From positions 1 through 36,630 of the forward strand of contig CACOUL010000023.1 in NCBI GenBank assembly GCA_902630355.1: DNA of 36,630 bases, given 5' to 3'. A program made the translations under genes and the position numbers. The first letter of the stretch is position 1, and each line of letters begins with the position of its first letter. Below the pieces are notes generated by a model. It had not been told where the DNA came from and did not search any database. It was given only the letters and a program-made list of their open reading frames with translations. Positions 33,681 to 36,630 of the stretch are shown here, piece by piece. The stretch comes from Planctomycetaceae bacterium (GTDB lineage Bacteria > Planctomycetota > Planctomycetia > Pirellulales > UBA7805).

Positions 33681-36374
33681 ATGCTATCCCGATTTTGGCT
33701 CGCTTTGCTGATTTTGCCCTTCTGTCTCTGCTGCCTGTCTCTCCAAGAAACCTGCGGCGAGGAAACTCAGCTTGAGCAAATGCAGGCCTGCCGCTATTGC
33801 CGGCCTCCGTTTGATTTCGTCAATCAACTCCAACCGAGTGCGAGCGGCAGGCAGTACGCACCGGACCGCAAGGTCGATCTTTTGCACCTGCGACTCGATG
33901 TCACCCCCGACTTAGAAGCACGGACCGTGGCTGGCACCTGCGTCCTGCAGTTTGAACCGATCGCCCGGCAGCTGAGTGAGTTGACGCTCGGTGCGGTGGA
34001 CTTAAACATTCAATCGGTCGAGGCCAATGTTCCTCTTGCCGATCACGAAATGACAACCGACGGACTGGAAATTGCCTTCGATCCACCAGTCGAACCCGGC
34101 AAACGGGTCGAACTACGCATCGCCTACTCTGCCGAACCGCGACGTGGCCTCTACTTCCGCACGCCCGAATTGGGATTTCGCAATGAGGACACGCACATTT
34201 GGACCCAGGGCGAACCGCACGAATCCCGCCATTGGTTTCCGAGTATCGATTACCCGAACGAGCGGTTTACCAGTGAGATCATCTGCCATCTCCCCGAGGA
34301 GTTCACCATACTCTCCAACGGACGTTTGCTTGAAGAGGTGCGCGAGGCAAATGGCATGAAGCGCGCCCATTACTTGCAAGACAAGCCTCACGTCGCCTAT
34401 CTGATCGCACTGGTGGCAGGCAAATTCTCCAAACTCGAAGGTCGCTACAAAGATATTCCGCTCCGGTTCTTTACACCGCAAAGTCGGGCGCCCTACGCAG
34501 CCAACGGGTTCCGCGATACGGCTGACGTTCTCCAGTTCCTCGAAGAGGAGTTGGGGGTGCCCTATCCTTGGGCTAAATACGATCAGGTGGTCGTCGAGGA
34601 TTACCACATCGGTGGCATGGAAAACACGTCGCTCACGGTACTCAATCCGATTGCTGTCTTTCCAAACGAGAGCGAAAATCTTCGCGACCTCTATGGATTG
34701 ATAGCGCACGAACTTGTGCATCAGTGGTTCGGTGATCTGGTCACGTGCAAAGACTGGAGCGAACTTTATCTCAACGAAGGTTTTGCCGTTTACTACTCCT
34801 ATCTCTACGACGGCTACAAAAATGGAAACGATGCGCTTTTGCACGACGTTTACAATGACCGCAAGGGCATTCTTTACAACAAGGATGAAAAGCGGGCGAT
34901 TACCCACCGGCAGTACAATCATGCCTGGGATCAATTCGATCAGCGGGCCTACGCCAAGGGTGGCTGGATTCTCCACATGCTCCGCACGCACTTAGGAGAA
35001 GACCTCTTCCGTCGTGCCGTCACACATTATTTGAACAAGAACGCATTGCGGAGCGTCGATACGCACGATCTGCAGCAAGCCTTCGAAGAGGTTTCCGGAC
35101 TTTCGCTACTCCCCTTTTTCGATCAGTGGGTCCATCACGGCGGGCATCCCGATTTGAAGGTCACGTACGATTGGTTACCTGGCGAAAAGCTTGCCAAAGT
35201 TTCGGTGCAGCAACGGCAGGCAGCGACACAGAGCGAGAAAGATAAAAAAGAGGCATCCCCTCTGTTTGACTTACCGTTGACACTCCGCTTTATGGGCCCT
35301 GAATTTGCCATCGACCGGGAGGTACTCGTTGACAAAGAGATGCAAGATTTCTACGTCCCGCTGCCCGGCAAACCGGATATCGTGCGATTCGATGCCAAGA
35401 CGCAAGTACTCGGCAGCATCGAGTTCAACAAACCGAAAGAGATGCTCTACGCCCAACTCGCCCGGCAGGACGATGTTGTCGGCCGACTTTTGGCTGCCGA
35501 TGCGCTAAGCGAGAAGGATGATCGGGAGACGATCGAGCGATTGCAGGCTGCGTTACAGAACGATCCCTTTTTCGGTGTGCGACTTCAGGCCGCCAAGGCG
35601 CTGGCGGACATCGGTTCTCTCGCCGCGCTCGAGGCACTCATCGACTCGCGCCAGCAATCCGATGCCCGCGTCCGGCGACATGTTGTTCGAGCGCTCGGTT
35701 CCTTTTTCCACCCGATGGCCAAAACTGCACTTTTGCAATTTGTGGCGGAGGAGCAGAATCCCGATATCATTGCCGAGGCGATTCGACCTTTAGGCAAATA
35801 TCCGGGCAGTGAGGTGAGCGAACAAATCACGCGACTGCTGCAGCAGTCGAGCTACGACAATGCAGTGGCCGTAGCGGCGATGGACGCGGCACGCGCGCAG
35901 GAAGACCCCTCGTTTCTTCCGCTGATGCAGGCTTCGATCCGGCGCGATGCGGAATTCCCCTCAAAAACGTTTGCCGGTGCCCTCGATGCGGTTGCGTATC
36001 TGGGGAAGGATCTGGATGATCGGCGGGAGGTGAGAGAATTTCTCACTTCGTATCTCAACCATCCGCGGGAGCCCGTGCGTTTGGCTGCCCTCGGTGCCCT
36101 CGGCACGCTCGGCGACCCGGCAACGCTCGACGCGGTAAGAGCATTTCATCGGGGACCCAAGGGGGACCGCAAGAAGAAGGCAGCCGGCGAGGCACTCAAG
36201 AAAATTCGCGAAAAACAAAAAACCTCCGAGTCGCTAGGGGCACTTCGCGAGCAGGTCGATACGCTGCGTGAGGAAAACGAAACGTTTCGTAAGGATGTGC
36301 AAGAGCTGAAGGATCGACTGGAATCGACCAACGAAGGAGCCGAATCTCAAGCAAGCGAAGAAAAAGCGAACTGA
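33681..36374 (+). CDS. Exported M1-family aminopeptidase with HEAT repeats and C-terminal coiled coil
   Basis: The 897-residue protein starts with a hydrophobic signal (FWLALLILPFCLCCLSL). The M1 catalytic core spans about residues 60-520: the substrate-binding motif GGMEN (311-315, a GAMEN variant), zinc site HELVH (His343, Glu344, His347) and third ligand Glu366 in LNEGFA, with the normal 18-residue spacing. Residues about 590-840 are HEAT-like repeats (VRLQAAKALADIG, VRRHVVRALGSF, VRLAALGALGTLG). The last 60 residues form a charged coiled coil (LREQVDTLREENETFRKDV). It removes N-terminal residues from peptides outside the cytoplasm; the HEAT part and coil may mediate assembly. The start is the ATG at 33681 behind GAGG. 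No partner gene is adjacent on the same strand. Confidence 0.93.
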   Translation: MLSRFWLALLILPFCLCCLSLQETCGEETQLEQMQACRYCRPPFDFVNQLQPSASGRQYAPDRKVDLLHLRLDVTPDLEARTVAGTCVLQFEPIARQLSELTLGAVDLNIQSVEANVPLADHEMTTDGLEIAFDPPVEPGKRVELRIAYSAEPRRGLYFRTPELGFRNEDTHIWTQGEPHESRHWFPSIDYPNERFTSEIICHLPEEFTILSNGRLLEEVREANGMKRAHYLQDKPHVAYLIALVAGKFSKLEGRYKDIPLRFFTPQSRAPYAANGFRDTADVLQFLEEELGVPYPWAKYDQVVVEDYHIGGMENTSLTVLNPIAVFPNESENLRDLYGLIAHELVHQWFGDLVTCKDWSELYLNEGFAVYYSYLYDGYKNGNDALLHDVYNDRKGILYNKDEKRAITHRQYNHAWDQFDQRAYAKGGWILHMLRTHLGEDLFRRAVTHYLNKNALRSVDTHDLQQAFEEVSGLSLLPFFDQWVHHGGHPDLKVTYDWLPGEKLAKVSVQQRQAATQSEKDKKEASPLFDLPLTLRFMGPEFAIDREVLVDKEMQDFYVPLPGKPDIVRFDAKTQVLGSIEFNKPKEMLYAQLARQDDVVGRLLAADALSEKDDRETIERLQAALQNDPFFGVRLQAAKALADIGSLAALEALIDSRQQSDARVRRHVVRALGSFFHPMAKTALLQFVAEEQNPDIIAEAIRPLGKYPGSEVSEQITRLLQQSSYDNAVAVAAMDAARAQEDPSFLPLMQASIRRDAEFPSKTFAGALDAVAYLGKDLDDRREVREFLTSYLNHPREPVRLAALGALGTLGDPATLDAVRAFHRGPKGDRKKKAAGEALKKIREKQKTSESLGALREQVDTLREENETFRKDVQELKDRLESTNEGAESQASEEKAN

Positions 36375-36416
36375 ACCGATTCTCTGCAGCGCGGACTGTG
36401 CATTTACTTGCGGGCA

Positions 36417-36630
36417 CTACTGAATGGAAACCGCGCCATTCATCACCATCCCCCCGCGATAGCCTTTGAATCGTTCGTAGAAGGCATAGATTTTGGGATG
36501 CGCTCGACGAAGCTGGTCTTTACTCTCCGCGAGAAAGCGAGCGTATTTCGCCCTGCCCTCCGGTTGCTGCTGACACGTATGAATCTCGATTGTGCCGCTT
36601 TTCTCATTTTCCAGGATCAGCACTCCCAAG
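36417..36630 (-). CDS. 3' end of an unrecognised gene running off the right edge
   Basis: An ORF on the minus strand is open to the window edge and ends with TAG at 36417-36419; the apparent TTG start at 36629 is an edge effect. The visible 70 residues contain IEIHTCQQQPEGRAKYARF, IYAFYERFKGYRGGMV and end in NGAVSIQ. I do not recognise the family. Composition and lack of low-complexity sequence look coding. It converges with the aminopeptidase gene, 42 bp away. Confidence 0.5.
   Translation of the reverse strand, partial: LGVLILENEKSGTIEIHTCQQQPEGRAKYARFLAESKDQLRRAHPKIYAFYERFKGYRGGMVMNGAVSIQ

Overview
The window looks like a chromosome segment of a planctomycete, probably of the Pirellulales type. 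The strongest signs are the paired DUF1549/DUF1553 cytochrome-c-like protein and Tat-exported DUF1501 protein (21185-25670). Giant secreted TPR/VCBS/ASPIC proteins, a sulfatase and many genes with Sec, Tat or lipoprotein export signals agree with this. Genes read with the standard bacterial code; TGA is used as a normal stop by several genes. I saw no rRNA, tRNA, CRISPR array, insertion sequence or phage gene.

Region 1 (1-8322, visibly AT-richer than the rest) holds secreted repeat proteins. The left edge carries the tail of a TlpA-thioredoxin/TPR protein. Next comes a paralogue with VCBS repeats, an ASPIC/UnbV domain, a TlpA-like thioredoxin and TPRs, whose reading frame is cut by one in-frame TGA (3187-3189). 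Then follows a TPR-VCBS-ASPIC lipoprotein. Between the last two is a 354-bp spacer with three AGAC-N5-GTCT inverted repeats exactly 22 bp apart.

Region 2 (8323-13740) is acyl-CoA/acyl-ACP metabolism. A hotdog thioesterase and a FabF-type ketosynthase lie on the plus strand. They run head-on, with a 2-bp gap, into a phenylacetate-CoA-ligase-like gene and a fused E1 alpha-beta 2-oxoacid dehydrogenase on the minus strand.

Region 3 (13901-20965) has an HTTM (vitamin-K-carboxylase-like) membrane protein, a TPR-sulfotransferase, a TIGR02466-type 2OG-Fe(II) oxygenase, a SCO1/SenC copper lipoprotein, a secreted SMP-30-like propeller and a sugar-isomerase-like TIM barrel. The first three are enzyme types that, in other organisms, carboxylate, sulfate and hydroxylate substrates, so the trio may be a modification cassette (inference).

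Region 4 (21185-31416) is an exported hydrolase region: DUF1553/DUF1501, a Tat-exported dimethylformamidase-large-subunit-like protein on the minus strand, a C69 dipeptidase and a sulfatase whose formylglycine motif is off-consensus.

Region 5 (31417-36630) has a choice-of-anchor I secreted protein. Its promoter carries five hexamers at strict 11-bp spacing (PhoB/PhoP-like architecture) and its leader is hairpin-rich. After it come a 19-bp tandem duplication fused to a strong terminator, an M1 aminopeptidase with HEAT repeats and a coiled coil, and the 3' end of an unrecognised minus-strand gene.
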